Positions 42,839 through 52,510 of a stretch of 64,000 nt of DNA are shown piece after piece. Positions within the stretch are counted from its first letter, which is position 1. Each line of letters starts with the position of its first letter. This DNA comes from Fictibacillus arsenicus. GTDB lineage: Bacteria > Bacillota > Bacilli > Bacillales > Fictibacillaceae. The notes below the pieces were generated by a model. That model worked only from the letters and a program-made list of their open reading frames with translations, did not search any database and was not told where the DNA came from. The stretch spans positions 558,001 to 622,000 of the forward strand of contig NZ_CP016761.1 in assembly GCF_001642935.1 (NCBI RefSeq). Direction: 5' to 3'. Position numbers and translations under genes: made by a program.

Positions 42839-42866
42839 AAACAGCACGTCATTGCGTGCTGTTTTC
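42838..42866. terminator. Terminator between dinB-like and amine oxidase genes
   Basis: ACAGCACG / CGTGCTGT stem with A-run before and T-run after; can serve both converging genes. Confidence 0.88.
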
Positions 42867-42874
42867 CATTTTAA

Positions 42875-44332
42875 TTAACCGTTAATTTCTTTAGCGACCC
42901 TTATGCCCGACTCAACAGCCCCTTCAATCCACCCGTGTTTTAAGCTTGTATGTTCTCCTGCAAAATGAAGTCTGCCTTCTGGAGATTTGATGGCTTCATA
43001 CAATTCACTTTCCTGATAGGGTTTAAACAAAGCAAAACATCCTGCAGCATTTGGATCAAATGACCAGCTGTGGGCATGACCTGTAACAAAGTGATGATAG
43101 ACTTGCTCACCATGAAATAGGGACAAAAAGTGAAGAGTCTCTTTGATTCGCATCTCATTTGTTGCGCTTCGCCAAGGTACTGTATCATCCTCCCATGTAT
43201 AACTTCCTAAAACGATCCCTGATGATATGCCTTTTTTGTTCTTGTTTGGGTAATAAGTGAAGCGAGAAGAAAAGTCTGTAACGGATTTGCCTCCTGTTAG
43301 ACCGTTTTTTTCCCAAAAGCGATGTTTGAATTCAATTCCTATCTTAGTTGAAGGAACATAATGAAGTTCTCTGATCGCTTTTCGTTTGTGATAAGAAAGA
43401 GAGTTGAATGGTTCAATGTGCACGAAGTTAAGTACAGAAAACGGAATCGTGATGATGACGCGATCTGCTTCAAATCTGTAGCGGTGCAAGGTTTGAGGGC
43501 TTTCGGTGTATAAGATGACCTTATTCTGGTCGTTTACAATCCGAACTAGCTTTTGTCCAAAATAAATATGGTGTCGCAGTTCCTTAAGAAAAGCGCGCGG
43601 AAGCAAATCGTTTCCGCCTGTTATTTCTATATATTTTAAATCTGGTTTTATAAAAATAATCAGGATATCGCGGAGGACTTCGAGAAAAGACAGTTCAGGA
43701 AGTCCTTCGAGGGATAGTAGAACTTTAATCTTATCGATTGCACCAGAAGATAAGGACCTTCGGAAAGGGTTGTGTCTTAAAAAGTTGTCTAATGAGTAAT
43801 GCTGAAAGTTTTGAATGACGATCGGCCAATGTTTATCAGGATCTTTTTCTAGAAAATCAATTAAAGGCTGCACAGCATATCTCATAAGCTGCTCAGCAGT
43901 TTTCCCTTTTTCAGTTTCGGCTAAAGGGAAACGAAGGATTTCTGGATTTTGTTCGTACATGCTTTGATTAGTACGAACACCATTCACATAGATGATGTCG
44001 TGAGGGTTGCTGTTGATAAATTCATTTGTAGGTAAATTAAACTTTTTAATGTATTCCATAACAAGTTTATGGTTTTCAGGGATACGCATCGCTCCAGCTT
44101 CAAAATAATGACCGTGTGTAAAGGGAGCTCGTATCGTATAGACCCGGCCTCCGACACGATGTGAAGATTCAAGGATTTGAACATCATGACCGGCAGCTTT
44201 TAGAAGGGAAGCGGCAGTCAGTCCAGCCATGCCAGCTCCTACTATGATGATTTTTTGGGGAGAAGATGTTTTGTTTAACCCAACTTTAATCGTGTTCAGC
44301 ATCTCTTCGTCTGTTAATCGGCTGAAGTTCAT
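42875..44332 (-). CDS. Flavin amine oxidase (YobN-like L-amino-acid oxidase)
   Basis: 485 residues. FAD-binding Rossmann motif VGAGMAGLTAASLLKAAGH (~31-49) followed by GGRVYT; C-terminal FAD motif HFAGEHTSLKHGWIEGAVESG, as in monoamine and L-amino-acid oxidases. No signal peptide, so cytosolic. Oxidises an amine or amino acid to imine with H2O2 release; the substrate is unknown. Monocistronic between two terminators. Confidence 0.88.
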   Translation of the reverse strand: MNFSRLTDEEMLNTIKVGLNKTSSPQKIIIVGAGMAGLTAASLLKAAGHDVQILESSHRVGGRVYTIRAPFTHGHYFEAGAMRIPENHKLVMEYIKKFNLPTNEFINSNPHDIIYVNGVRTNQSMYEQNPEILRFPLAETEKGKTAEQLMRYAVQPLIDFLEKDPDKHWPIVIQNFQHYSLDNFLRHNPFRRSLSSGAIDKIKVLLSLEGLPELSFLEVLRDILIIFIKPDLKYIEITGGNDLLPRAFLKELRHHIYFGQKLVRIVNDQNKVILYTESPQTLHRYRFEADRVIITIPFSVLNFVHIEPFNSLSYHKRKAIRELHYVPSTKIGIEFKHRFWEKNGLTGGKSVTDFSSRFTYYPNKNKKGISSGIVLGSYTWEDDTVPWRSATNEMRIKETLHFLSLFHGEQVYHHFVTGHAHSWSFDPNAAGCFALFKPYQESELYEAIKSPEGRLHFAGEHTSLKHGWIEGAVESGIRVAKEING

Positions 44333-44420
44333 AGGTTCTCCCCCTGTAACTCTTTCTCTTTATTTTGTTTTAATAATGTATTTCATGCTTTTGTAAAATA
44401 TTAATTTGTAAATAAAACTA

Positions 44421-44445
44421 AACGGCAGCCTCTCAGGCTGCCGTT
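44421..44445. terminator. Terminator downstream of ytcD
   Basis: AACGGCAGCC / GGCTGCCGTT stem, loop TCTCA, between ytcD and the amine oxidase promoter region. Confidence 0.85.
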
Positions 44446-44452
44446 CGTCATA

Positions 44453-44815
44453 TTATATTTGCTTAATCTCTACAGGTTTGACCAATACACTTTCTTTGTC
44501 AGGATACGTTTTCTCAATATGCTGTTCCCCCCAAGCGCAAAGAGCATCCAGAATGCCTTTTAATGACCATCCGTACTCTGTTAAAGAATATTCAACACGC
44601 GGGGGAACTTGATTAAAGACTTCGCGCAGAATCACGCCGTCTTCTTCCAGTTCCCGCAGCTGCTGCGTCAGCATTTTTTGTGTAATACCCGGCATCAATC
44701 TTTTTAGTTCTCCAGTTCTTCGCTTTTCTTTTATAAGGTGGCATAAGATTACCACCTTCCACTTGCCGCCGATCACTTCGAGTGCAGCTTCGACAGGAAT
44801 ATTATATTTTTTCAT
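44453..44815 (-). CDS. ytcD: HxlR-family regulator (YtcD-like)
   Basis: 120 residues from the ATG after TGGAGGC. HxlR winged helix (ALEVIGGKWKVVILCHL, GITQKMLTQQLRELEEDG). Divergent from an AraJ-type MFS gene, the same arrangement as ytcD/ytbD in B. subtilis. Three ~17-bp direct repeats between the two genes are candidate binding sites. HxlR proteins often sense electrophiles or redox state through Cys; two (LCHL, DALCAW) are present. Confidence 0.87.
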   Translation of the reverse strand: MKKYNIPVEAALEVIGGKWKVVILCHLIKEKRRTGELKRLMPGITQKMLTQQLRELEEDGVILREVFNQVPPRVEYSLTEYGWSLKGILDALCAWGEQHIEKTYPDKESVLVKPVEIKQI

Positions 44816-44842
44816 GAGATAAAAGCCTCCAGTATTCAATTA

Positions 44843-44895
44843 TTACTTTTTAGTGCCTACATTACTTAAAAGTGCGTACTTACTTAAAGTTCGTA
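44843..44895. promoter_or_regulatory. Three direct repeats in the ytcD/ytbD intergenic region
   Basis: TTACTTTTTAGTGCCTA (44843), TTACTTAAAAGTGCGTA (44862) and TTACTTAAAGTTCGTA (44880), spaced 19 and 18 bases. Likely operators for the HxlR protein. Confidence 0.7.
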
Positions 44896-44973
44896 TATGA
44901 AACATAATAGCATCAAGTCATTCAGTTGACCAGTTAGCATGGCTTAAACAAAATAAAGTGGAGGGAATTATAA

Positions 44974-46179
44974 ATGAATATAGCCGCAGTAAAAGTGGAT
45001 TCCGCGAAAACAAAAGGCGGTTTTCCAGCATTATTAGCATTAGCGATTTCAGCATTTGGAATCGGAACAACAGAATTCGTGCCAGTAGGTTTATTATCAT
45101 CATTAGCCAATGATCTAAATATATCCATCACATTAGCGGGATTATTAATATCTGGTTATGCAATGGGTGTTGCGTTCGGAGCTCCTATTCTTACAGCTTT
45201 AACGAATAAAATGAATAGAAAAACATTGCTTATGCTGCTCATGATTGTTTTTATAGCAGGGAACAGCATTGCAGCTCTTTCTACTAGTTTTAGTTTGCTG
45301 CTGGTAGCGCGTTTTATTACAGCTTTCTCTCATGGTGTTTTCTTTTCAATTGGGGCAACGATTGCCGCTGATTTAGTTCCCGAGCATAAGCGTGCGAGTG
45401 CAATAGCCTTTATGTTTACGGGATTAACCGTTGCAACAGTTACAGGAGTTCCTTTAGGTACATTTATTGGACAAACCTTCGGATGGAGAGCAACGTTTTG
45501 GGCAGTAGCGCTTCTAGGTGTAGCAGCTATTATCGCAAGTGCTATTCTAGTGCCAAAGAATTTAAAAGAAGCACCTCCTTCAAGTTTGAAGGACCAAGTG
45601 AAAGTCATTAAAAATGGCCGATTGCTGCTTGCTTTTTCTATAACAGCACTGGGTTACGGCGGAACTTTTGTCGCCTTCACTTATTTAGCACCGATTTTAG
45701 AAGATGTGACCGGGTATGCTCCAAAAGCAGTCAGTTTTATTTTATTGGGTTACGGAATAGCAGTTGCAATCGGTAATACCATTGGGGGTAAAGCTGCAGA
45801 TAAAAATCCTGTAAAAGCTTTGTTCTGGATGTTTGTTGTCCAGGCGATTGTCCTTGTTATCTTATCGTATACTGCGCCATACAAGATAGCTGGAACAATT
45901 ACGATCTTCTTCTTAGGATTGTTAGCTTTCATGAACGTTCCTGGTCTTCAGGTGTATGTGGTAAAACTAGCCGAAAGATATGTTCCTTCAGCTGTTAATG
46001 TAGCATCTGCAATTAATATCGCTGCATTTAACCTAGGTATTGCAATAGGAGCTTTTGTTGGAGGAGTCATTGTGGATTCAATAGGAATCATTCATACTCC
46101 ATGGATTGGCGGAGTAATGGTGTTTGGTGCTGTTCTTTTAACAGCATGGAGCGGCCAGCTCGAAAAAAGAGATAAGTAA
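44974..46179 (+). CDS. ytbD: MFS exporter (YtbD/AraJ type)
   Basis: 401 residues, 12 predicted segments. The family signature FGIGTTEFVPVGLLSSLAND in segment 1 and GVPLGTFIGQTFGWRATFW in segment 5 mark the AraJ/NepI/YdhP purine-nucleoside/drug exporters. ATG after GTGGAGGG. Divergent from the HxlR regulator that should control it. Substrate unknown. Confidence 0.88.
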   Translation: MNIAAVKVDSAKTKGGFPALLALAISAFGIGTTEFVPVGLLSSLANDLNISITLAGLLISGYAMGVAFGAPILTALTNKMNRKTLLMLLMIVFIAGNSIAALSTSFSLLLVARFITAFSHGVFFSIGATIAADLVPEHKRASAIAFMFTGLTVATVTGVPLGTFIGQTFGWRATFWAVALLGVAAIIASAILVPKNLKEAPPSSLKDQVKVIKNGRLLLAFSITALGYGGTFVAFTYLAPILEDVTGYAPKAVSFILLGYGIAVAIGNTIGGKAADKNPVKALFWMFVVQAIVLVILSYTAPYKIAGTITIFFLGLLAFMNVPGLQVYVVKLAERYVPSAVNVASAINIAAFNLGIAIGAFVGGVIVDSIGIIHTPWIGGVMVFGAVLLTAWSGQLEKRDK

Positions 46180-46183
46180 TACA

Positions 46184-46214
46184 AAAGGCAGTCCTAATAG
46201 GGACTGCCATTTTG
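46184..46214. terminator. Terminator between two converging MFS genes
   Basis: GGCAGTCC / GGACTGCC stem with AAAA before and TTTT after. Confidence 0.87.
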
Positions 46215-46218
46215 ATTT

Positions 46219-46287
46219 TGCTTATTTCGTAAACTTTGCTGCTATTGGAAGTGGCTGATTTCTGATCCAGGATACTCGCAAGATTCC
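46219..46287 (+). repeat. Fragment of the dispersed repeat inside a coding region, R8
   Basis: TTTCGTAAACTTTG.TGCTATTGGAAGTGG.TGATTTC..TCCAGGAT.CTCGC matches the outer ~60 bases of the dispersed repeat (compare 61412 and 1437) at most positions. It forms the last ~22 codons and stop of the minus-strand MFS gene. Confidence 0.8.
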
Positions 46288-47463
46288 GATAGCCCCGACT
46301 GCAATAATCACCATTGAAAAAATTATCATATTAGAAGGGATAGACGCTAATTTATAGGTGAAGCTTGCAATAAAAGTACCCATAGCGAGACCTAGCCCGC
46401 CAATTAGGGCACGAAAGCTGTAGATTTTTCCGATATGGGTTTCAGGGAAATCAGTTTGAATCATTGTTAACAGCATAATGTCTCCCATAGGACTTCCAAA
46501 CGCTGCAATTACCGCTCCAATTAAAGCAACCGAAAGAGAATCTGTTGAGGCAATCACAATAAACCCTGCGCCTAAAATGAGGTGGCCGGCATACATAAAT
46601 AAAATGCTTCTTTTCAATGTACCGGCTGCAAAGAGGCTTAATAAATTTCCGATACCATATGCTCCGCCAATGAGACCAAATGCCCCTGCACTTTCTTTTA
46701 AGATTTGCTCAGTAAAAAGAGGAACACCTACCATATAGACAGCACCCCAGCATAAATTCACCATTCCAAGACTTATTGATGCCCACAGGAGAACTTTATG
46801 ATTTTTTAATAAAGAGATAGCTATCTTAAAATCAATCAAAGGAGATTTTTGTTCATAATTCATTTTCTTGGTTTCACTTTTTTGTACAAAGGCTTTGCTA
46901 ATGATAACGAGAGCGATGGCTGAAAGGATAAAGGTAACAGCGTCTAAAGTGAAAAAATGAGGCAATGGCAGAAATCCAAGAAAGGCTCCCGTTAAACCAG
47001 GACCGAAAATTCTAGCCAGTCTATGCGTCGTATCCATCAACGCATTTGTTTGCTGAAGAAGTTCTGAATCCCTGCACAAAGATGGGAGGCTAGCCTGAAG
47101 TGAAGGATTAAAGAAGGTGCCTAATCCGGATACAATTACACTGATTATTACGAGATGCCAAACGGTAAGTGTTGAGTACCACTCAATGAAAGGGAGCAGA
47201 CCAACAAATAATGCACGCAGGATATCCGTTATAATCATTGTTCTGTGACGGTTCCACCGGTCTGCGTAAATTCCGCCTAAAATACCAAAAAACAAAGCGG
47301 AGAAAGTACCCGCTCCAATTACATATGCAGCTGATGCACCTAATTCTTTTATTGCGATCCACGTTATTGCAACCACATACAAATGATCACCGATAGCTGA
47401 AAATAATTGGCTTACCCATAAAATAACTAAGTTAGAATTCTTAAAGACTCTATGAAAACCCAA
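46222..47463 (-). CDS. MFS transporter, multidrug/MefA-like, with repeat-derived C-terminus
   Basis: 413 residues from TTG 47463 (AAAGGG eight bases upstream; the GTG at 47472 sits inside that site). 12 segments; motif A loop GGIYADRWNRHRTMIITD and RIFGPGLTGAFLGF are typical of MFS_3 efflux proteins. The final ~22 residues (RVSWIRNQPLPIAAKFTK and before) are encoded by a piece of the dispersed repeat, so the original C-terminus has been replaced. Opposite a LysR gene, its likely regulator. Confidence 0.86.
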   Translation of the reverse strand: MGFHRVFKNSNLVILWVSQLFSAIGDHLYVVAITWIAIKELGASAAYVIGAGTFSALFFGILGGIYADRWNRHRTMIITDILRALFVGLLPFIEWYSTLTVWHLVIISVIVSGLGTFFNPSLQASLPSLCRDSELLQQTNALMDTTHRLARIFGPGLTGAFLGFLPLPHFFTLDAVTFILSAIALVIISKAFVQKSETKKMNYEQKSPLIDFKIAISLLKNHKVLLWASISLGMVNLCWGAVYMVGVPLFTEQILKESAGAFGLIGGAYGIGNLLSLFAAGTLKRSILFMYAGHLILGAGFIVIASTDSLSVALIGAVIAAFGSPMGDIMLLTMIQTDFPETHIGKIYSFRALIGGLGLAMGTFIASFTYKLASIPSNMIIFSMVIIAVGAIGILRVSWIRNQPLPIAAKFTK

Positions 47464-47575
47464 ATTAAACACCCTTTCTTTTCGTATATTCAGAAAAAGT
47501 GTAAGATAACAATGACTATAAAACAATATAATATAGACTATATGATTTATTAAAAATATTAATAGAGGTGATGGT

Positions 47576-48490
47576 ATGGATACAAATCAATTATTAGCTT
47601 TTGAACATGTTGTTCGCCACGGCAGTTTCAGTAAAGCTGCTAGAATGATGGATATTTCTCAGCCGACAATCAGTATACGTATTAAGAACTTAGAGGAGGA
47701 AGTGGGAGGTGAACTTTTCAAAAGGGGAGGAAACAAGCTGGAGTTGTCGGAATTAGGAAGAACATTTCTCCCTTTTGCGCAGCAAGCCATTGAAACAATA
47801 AACAAAGGGATCGAGCAAGCCAAGCTTGCTAAAGAAGGAAGAGGAGGGAAAATAGCAATTGGAACATTGCCGACACTTGCTGCTCATTATTTTTCCTCTG
47901 CACTGGCTACATTGCATAAAACGCATCCTCACATAGGAATTGTCGTACATACAGGTCATAATCAGGAGCTGTTAGAAATGCTGTACGAAGGCTATGTAAA
48001 ACTGTGTATCATGACATATCCTTTCTTTAATACTGAGTTGAAGAGTTTACTGCACATTAGAGAACCATTAGTCTTAGTAACTCACCCTGACCATCCTTTA
48101 GCAAATAGAGGTGAAATTGAGATAAGTGATTTAAGAAAAACGGCAGATCCTTTTTTATTAGTAGACTGGAGTGTTGAAACAAAAAGAGTTCAAAGAGATA
48201 TGATAGGAAGCGATAGTGATTTTGAAGTGCCGCCGCAAACAGCTTATGATCTGCTTAAGAGCGGGATGGGAGTCGCTCTTTTGACAGAAACAATGGTCTC
48301 TCAAGATATTAAGCAAGGCACTCTTGTTTCATTGTCTGTAAAGGGATTTCCTAAACTATATAGGGAGAGTGCCTTGGTACAGTTGAAAAGAGAAAAGGAG
48401 ATTCCCTCGCCGTTAAGAACTTTTATTAGCGTATTTAGTGATGAAATCGAAAAGGAAAAATCCTGTGAGTTAAAGTCGTTTACGTTCTGA
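47576..48490 (+). CDS. LysR-family regulator
   Basis: 304 residues with an intact helix-turn-helix (KAARMMDISQPTISIRIKNL) and effector domain (~90-290). Divergent from the MFS gene across 112 bases, so probable regulator of that exporter. Ends exactly where the converging ger operon ends, with no terminator between. Confidence 0.9.
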   Translation: MDTNQLLAFEHVVRHGSFSKAARMMDISQPTISIRIKNLEEEVGGELFKRGGNKLELSELGRTFLPFAQQAIETINKGIEQAKLAKEGRGGKIAIGTLPTLAAHYFSSALATLHKTHPHIGIVVHTGHNQELLEMLYEGYVKLCIMTYPFFNTELKSLLHIREPLVLVTHPDHPLANRGEIEISDLRKTADPFLLVDWSVETKRVQRDMIGSDSDFEVPPQTAYDLLKSGMGVALLTETMVSQDIKQGTLVSLSVKGFPKLYRESALVQLKREKEIPSPLRTFISVFSDEIEKEKSCELKSFTF

Positions 48491-49591
48491 TCAAGCCGTT
48501 TGTTTCCTGTTTCTATTCTTCACTTTGGCAATAATCGCTACTATTAACAGAGGGAGGAAGCCAAAGAAAAAGGTTACGGCAGACTGCATAACAGATCCTG
48601 ACTCTCCAAGTTCAATTTCATTTTTATACATCGTAAGAGAGAGAAATAAGACAATGCACGCTATGATAAAAATAAAGTTCAAAGGTTTTACTTTAAGAAG
48701 GGTAGATAATGCTTGATCCAGAATAAATAGAAGCAGTGCAATCTTCATATAGGAACCTAGGATTAAAGCTATGCCAAATATTGCTTCAATCCTTTCGATA
48801 ATCTCACCTATACTAATTAATTGAGCAAGAACATGTAATGGAAATTTTTTCAAAAACACCAACGAACCTAGAGCAAGTATCGAACAAATGATGGTTAGCG
48901 ATAAAATAATCCCGTTTATGAATAAACCTAGATATAGCCACTTATTAATGGTCTGTCCCTGTTTCGGCTTCACGAGATACAAAATCATCGCAAAGAACAG
49001 GATATCCATGTAAGGGAACCCGAAACCTATGTACATCCCGTTTAGGATGGGTTTAAATCCTAAAGGCGCCAGAGGCAGTAAGTTGCTAAATTCATAAACG
49101 TTAAATGGCAAGATAAGCATAATTACTACGATGAAAAGCAATATGTACATCATCAGATGAAACATGCGAGCCATTACTTCTATTCCTGCTTTGGCTGTCA
49201 GTCCCGCTGTTAATAAAATGAGCAAATGAAAGATAAAGAGAGGTGTTTCTCTCATCATTGAGGTTGTAAAGTACTGTCCCATTCCATATACGATGTTAGC
49301 TGTTATATATAAGATTACTAAAATAAGAGGCAGGATAAATACATATGCCCATACGTTTCCAAGCGTGAATCTGACCTGGTTCACGTAGCATTCATTTGGA
49401 TATTGATTATGCAGACTGAGCACAAGATATAAAATGATAAAGCCAGCTAAGTTAGCTAAAAGAATAGAAATCCATGCGGCATTTTGTGCAGCTGCAAGCA
49501 GAGGCCCTTGAATGTTAATGAGGGCCGATCCTGTTATATAAACTTGAAACAAAACGGCCATCTGCCAATAACTAATTTTACCTGCGTGCAT
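48491..49591 (-). CDS. Spore germinant receptor subunit B (GerAB-type permease)
   Basis: 366 residues, ten membrane segments, APC-superfamily fold. Start placed at MHAGKISYWQM (49591), which has AAGGAG seven bases upstream; a longer frame to 49624 overlaps the preceding gene. B subunits bind the germinant in the inner spore membrane. Last gene of the four-gene operon A-C-D-B. The ligand cannot be predicted. Confidence 0.92.
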   Translation of the reverse strand: MHAGKISYWQMAVLFQVYITGSALINIQGPLLAAAQNAAWISILLANLAGFIILYLVLSLHNQYPNECYVNQVRFTLGNVWAYVFILPLILVILYITANIVYGMGQYFTTSMMRETPLFIFHLLILLTAGLTAKAGIEVMARMFHLMMYILLFIVVIMLILPFNVYEFSNLLPLAPLGFKPILNGMYIGFGFPYMDILFFAMILYLVKPKQGQTINKWLYLGLFINGIILSLTIICSILALGSLVFLKKFPLHVLAQLISIGEIIERIEAIFGIALILGSYMKIALLLFILDQALSTLLKVKPLNFIFIIACIVLFLSLTMYKNEIELGESGSVMQSAVTFFFGFLPLLIVAIIAKVKNRNRKQTA

Positions 49592-49605
49592 AGAATTGCT
49601 CCTTG

Positions 49606-49836
49606 TTATTTTACTTTTAGCCATGAAATAACGGTTTCTGCTAATGGACCAAAGATGAAATAAAAGAACTCATCCAAATTTGGGAAGTTCTTGCCGAAAA
49701 CAAATGAATAGACCAAATAAATGGCTGGAACGGAAAGGACTATATAAATTCTTTTCAATTTTTCATCTTGTTTAATCGCTCTGAAATCAAAGAATAGAAA
49801 TGCGATTATGAATAAAATAATGATTTTTTCTGTCAT
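49606..49836 (-). CDS. Small two-segment membrane protein, Ger D-subunit type
   Basis: 76 residues with two hydrophobic segments (KIIILFIIAFLFFDF and IYIVLSVPAIYLVYSFVF). Its last codons supply the ribosome site for the B gene. Small two-segment D proteins encoded beside ger A-B-C genes modulate receptor output; position and topology fit that class. Confidence 0.75.
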   Translation of the reverse strand: MTEKIIILFIIAFLFFDFRAIKQDEKLKRIYIVLSVPAIYLVYSFVFGKNFPNLDEFFYFIFGPLAETVISWLKVK

Positions 49837-49846
49837 AGGGATTCCT

Positions 49847-50992
49847 CTATTTTTGATGGAATGGCTTACTTATATCGGTACCAGTGTTAATAACATTTAC
49901 ATTCGCTTTTACGTGAAAAACGGTCTTTTTGAAATACGGTACTTTTTCTTTTTGAATTTCCGCCCAAAATTGAGGCTCACTTTTATAAATCTTGTTTCCT
50001 AATCCTATAACATCTAGATTTTTCTTTTGAGATTTCTTTAGTAATTTTGTAATGTTACTGTTGATCTGATTCTCAATTCTTTCATTAAGCTTTTCAAGCT
50101 GAGGAGCTGTTTCAAGATTTGTACATTCCAATTCTCCAATACTCGCTTGGATTTTCGGCTCGATCGTATAATGAATCTCTTCCCCTTTGATCGAGAGGGA
50201 TGTTTTTGTATACGCCTCAGTTACCTCAAACGTTTCTTCAGGTCTTTGACCATTGCATTCTACTTCAATGATTCCAAATTGAAACTCATTTAAAGTGAAA
50301 AGAAGGGATTTTGATTCTTTATTTGATAAAATGGTTTTTATTTTTCCATTTTGAAGAACCGTCAGTCCATCCACATAAATACTGTTCACTTTTTCTTCTT
50401 CTTTTTTTAGGAAAGGTGCGTAGGCAGTATCCACTTCATTGTGCAGCTGTTTTCCCAGCGTAAATAAGTTTGCGGGGTACGTTTTTGCGCTGAACTTGCT
50501 CCCTGTTTTTGTTGTTTCATTCAGCTGCTCACTCACCGTGTTCTCAACATGGGGCTTTTCGTTTAAAAAATCAGCAGCAGTTCCTTTTGTAATACCAACT
50601 CCTGTTAACAGCCTTGGCTCATGATCACGGTAAAAGAAATCAAGTACTTCACCGACACTATGCTGTTTTGCAATACGTTCACTGATCACGATGAATCGAA
50701 CATGTCCCCAGTTTGCTTTTCTTCCCGTATGAATGGTAACGTCTCGAATAGCTTCGAATACTGTCTTTGCCTCTGTTTCCAGATTGAAAAACGATTCACC
50801 ACCACCGCTCCCGGCAGAACCGATTTTTGGGGCAGGTTTATAAAATTGAGTGGTCAATCTAATTGTTCCATCTTTATTTTGATCAATGGCTAGGGACTGA
50901 ACAAACAGATATTCCGTTAACTCTGAGTGGTCCCAGCATCCTGATAAAAAAAGGAGGGAAGAGGCAACGATGAATTTTATTAACTTTTTCAT
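49847..50992 (-). CDS. Spore germinant receptor subunit C (GerAC-type lipoprotein)
   Basis: 381 residues. Lipoprotein signal MKKLIKFIVASSLLFLSGCW with lipobox LSGC, then the three-domain GerC fold (CWDHSELTEYLFVQSLAIDQ, RKANWGHVRFIVISERIA). Anchored to the outer face of the inner spore membrane. Second gene of the ger operon. AAAGGAGGAAAGAG precedes the ATG. Confidence 0.93.
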   Translation of the reverse strand: MKKLIKFIVASSLLFLSGCWDHSELTEYLFVQSLAIDQNKDGTIRLTTQFYKPAPKIGSAGSGGGESFFNLETEAKTVFEAIRDVTIHTGRKANWGHVRFIVISERIAKQHSVGEVLDFFYRDHEPRLLTGVGITKGTAADFLNEKPHVENTVSEQLNETTKTGSKFSAKTYPANLFTLGKQLHNEVDTAYAPFLKKEEEKVNSIYVDGLTVLQNGKIKTILSNKESKSLLFTLNEFQFGIIEVECNGQRPEETFEVTEAYTKTSLSIKGEEIHYTIEPKIQASIGELECTNLETAPQLEKLNERIENQINSNITKLLKKSQKKNLDVIGLGNKIYKSEPQFWAEIQKEKVPYFKKTVFHVKANVNVINTGTDISKPFHQK

Positions 50993-51019
50993 GCAGCTCT
51001 TTCCTCCTTTTTTGTTTGT

Positions 51020-52510
51020 TTATAATTCTTTTCCAGTATTCCGGTTTCTCAGCAACTTCTTCAAAGAAACCCGGAAGAAACCATCTTTTAATAATGACGT
51101 GCTGTTTAATGTGAAAGTTCCAAGGTAAGGCTCTGTTAATACCTTTAGCTTTGATAGGTGAAGGAAGATTAGAATAAACCCCAAGAAAAGTCCGAACCCT
51201 CCCATCATGGCAGCAAGAAACATCAATGGTATTCGTAATAAACGTGCTGCAAATCCGAAATCGTAATAAGGAATTGAGAAAGAAGCAATCCCCGTAAGTC
51301 CGATGACAACGATCATGATAGGTGAGGTAAGACCAGCATTAATAGAGGCTTCTCCGATAATTAAGGCGCCAACGATACTTACGGTAGAACCAATAGGTTT
51401 TGGCAGCCGGATTCCCGCTTCTTGTAAGAGTTCGAAAAAAAAGAGCATGATTAATGCCTCTACAAGCGCAGGGAATGGGATGCCTTCCCGTGTGTCCAGC
51501 AGGGCAATAAGCAGGACGGTCGGAATGAGCTCCTGATGAAAAGTAGTTAATGCGATATAAATGCTGGGCAAGGCTAAACTCAGAACAAAACCTATAAATC
51601 TCACGAGACGGATAATAGATGAAAAAATAGATCTTTGATAATAATCAGATGCCGATTGAAAGAATTCATTAAAAAGGCCAGGACAGATTACAATAGTTCC
51701 GGTGCCTTCCATTAGGATGACAATTTTCCCCTCCAACAAAGAAGCAGCAGCGACATCTGGTCGTTCCGTAAAACGGTATTGAGGGAAAGGGGTAATTGTT
51801 GACTCTTCGATTAATTCAGCAATATAGGTTGTTTCAAGAATTTCTTCTGTCGTTATCTTGTTAATTCGCCGTTCAAATTCCTCAAGCATTTGAAAATTAA
51901 CTGTGCCATCCAAATAGCCATAAACAAATTTTGTGTTCGACTTGTTTTGTGTTTGTTTAAAACAGAATTTTAAGTCTGGAGTTTTTAGCCTTGAGCGGAT
52001 GAGCCCAAGGTTTTTTTGCAAGTTTTCAATCGTCCCTTCACGAGGACCGACAACAACAACTTCATTTTGCGGCTCTGCTACGCTTCTCTTTTCTACAGAG
52101 GAAGCATCGATGCTTATCGCCTGGTTCCATTTATCAAACAGAAGTACGATATGTCCATTCACGATATTTGCGTTTAATTCGTTATAGTTTTTCAAAAGCA
52201 TGACAGGCCTTGAAGCTATTCCTTTGTTTTCAAAGAAGTTCTTAATTTGCTCTACAGTAACCGAAAGTGAGAGCGCAGCTTCAAAGTCTGGCATATCTTT
52301 AATGATTGTGTGAAGCAAGTTTGATTTTTCTTCCTGAATAAGAGAGTCACAGTGTACAACAAGAGCTTCTTGTTTATAGTTTCTTCCGAATTGGAAATTT
52401 CGAATTTTAATATCATCACAGTTTTTATAAAGATTGCGAATATACTCTTCATTGTCTGGAAGGTTTTTATAAATAGGGATTTCAATTTTAGTTGTATCCA
52501 ATGACTTCAC
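51020..52510 (-). CDS. Spore germinant receptor subunit A (GerAA-type)
   Basis: 496 residues. Soluble N-terminal domain (~1-240), then about five to six membrane segments with the GerA signature ALVEALIMLFFFELLQEAGIR and GSTVSIVGALIIGEASINAG. A subunits form the oligomeric ion-conducting core of the receptor. Heads the operon; ATG after CAGGTGAAG. Expression is expected in the forespore; I did not find a convincing SigG promoter. Confidence 0.94.
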   Translation of the reverse strand: MKSLDTTKIEIPIYKNLPDNEEYIRNLYKNCDDIKIRNFQFGRNYKQEALVVHCDSLIQEEKSNLLHTIIKDMPDFEAALSLSVTVEQIKNFFENKGIASRPVMLLKNYNELNANIVNGHIVLLFDKWNQAISIDASSVEKRSVAEPQNEVVVVGPREGTIENLQKNLGLIRSRLKTPDLKFCFKQTQNKSNTKFVYGYLDGTVNFQMLEEFERRINKITTEEILETTYIAELIEESTITPFPQYRFTERPDVAAASLLEGKIVILMEGTGTIVICPGLFNEFFQSASDYYQRSIFSSIIRLVRFIGFVLSLALPSIYIALTTFHQELIPTVLLIALLDTREGIPFPALVEALIMLFFFELLQEAGIRLPKPIGSTVSIVGALIIGEASINAGLTSPIMIVVIGLTGIASFSIPYYDFGFAARLLRIPLMFLAAMMGGFGLFLGFILIFLHLSKLKVLTEPYLGTFTLNSTSLLKDGFFRVSLKKLLRNRNTGKEL

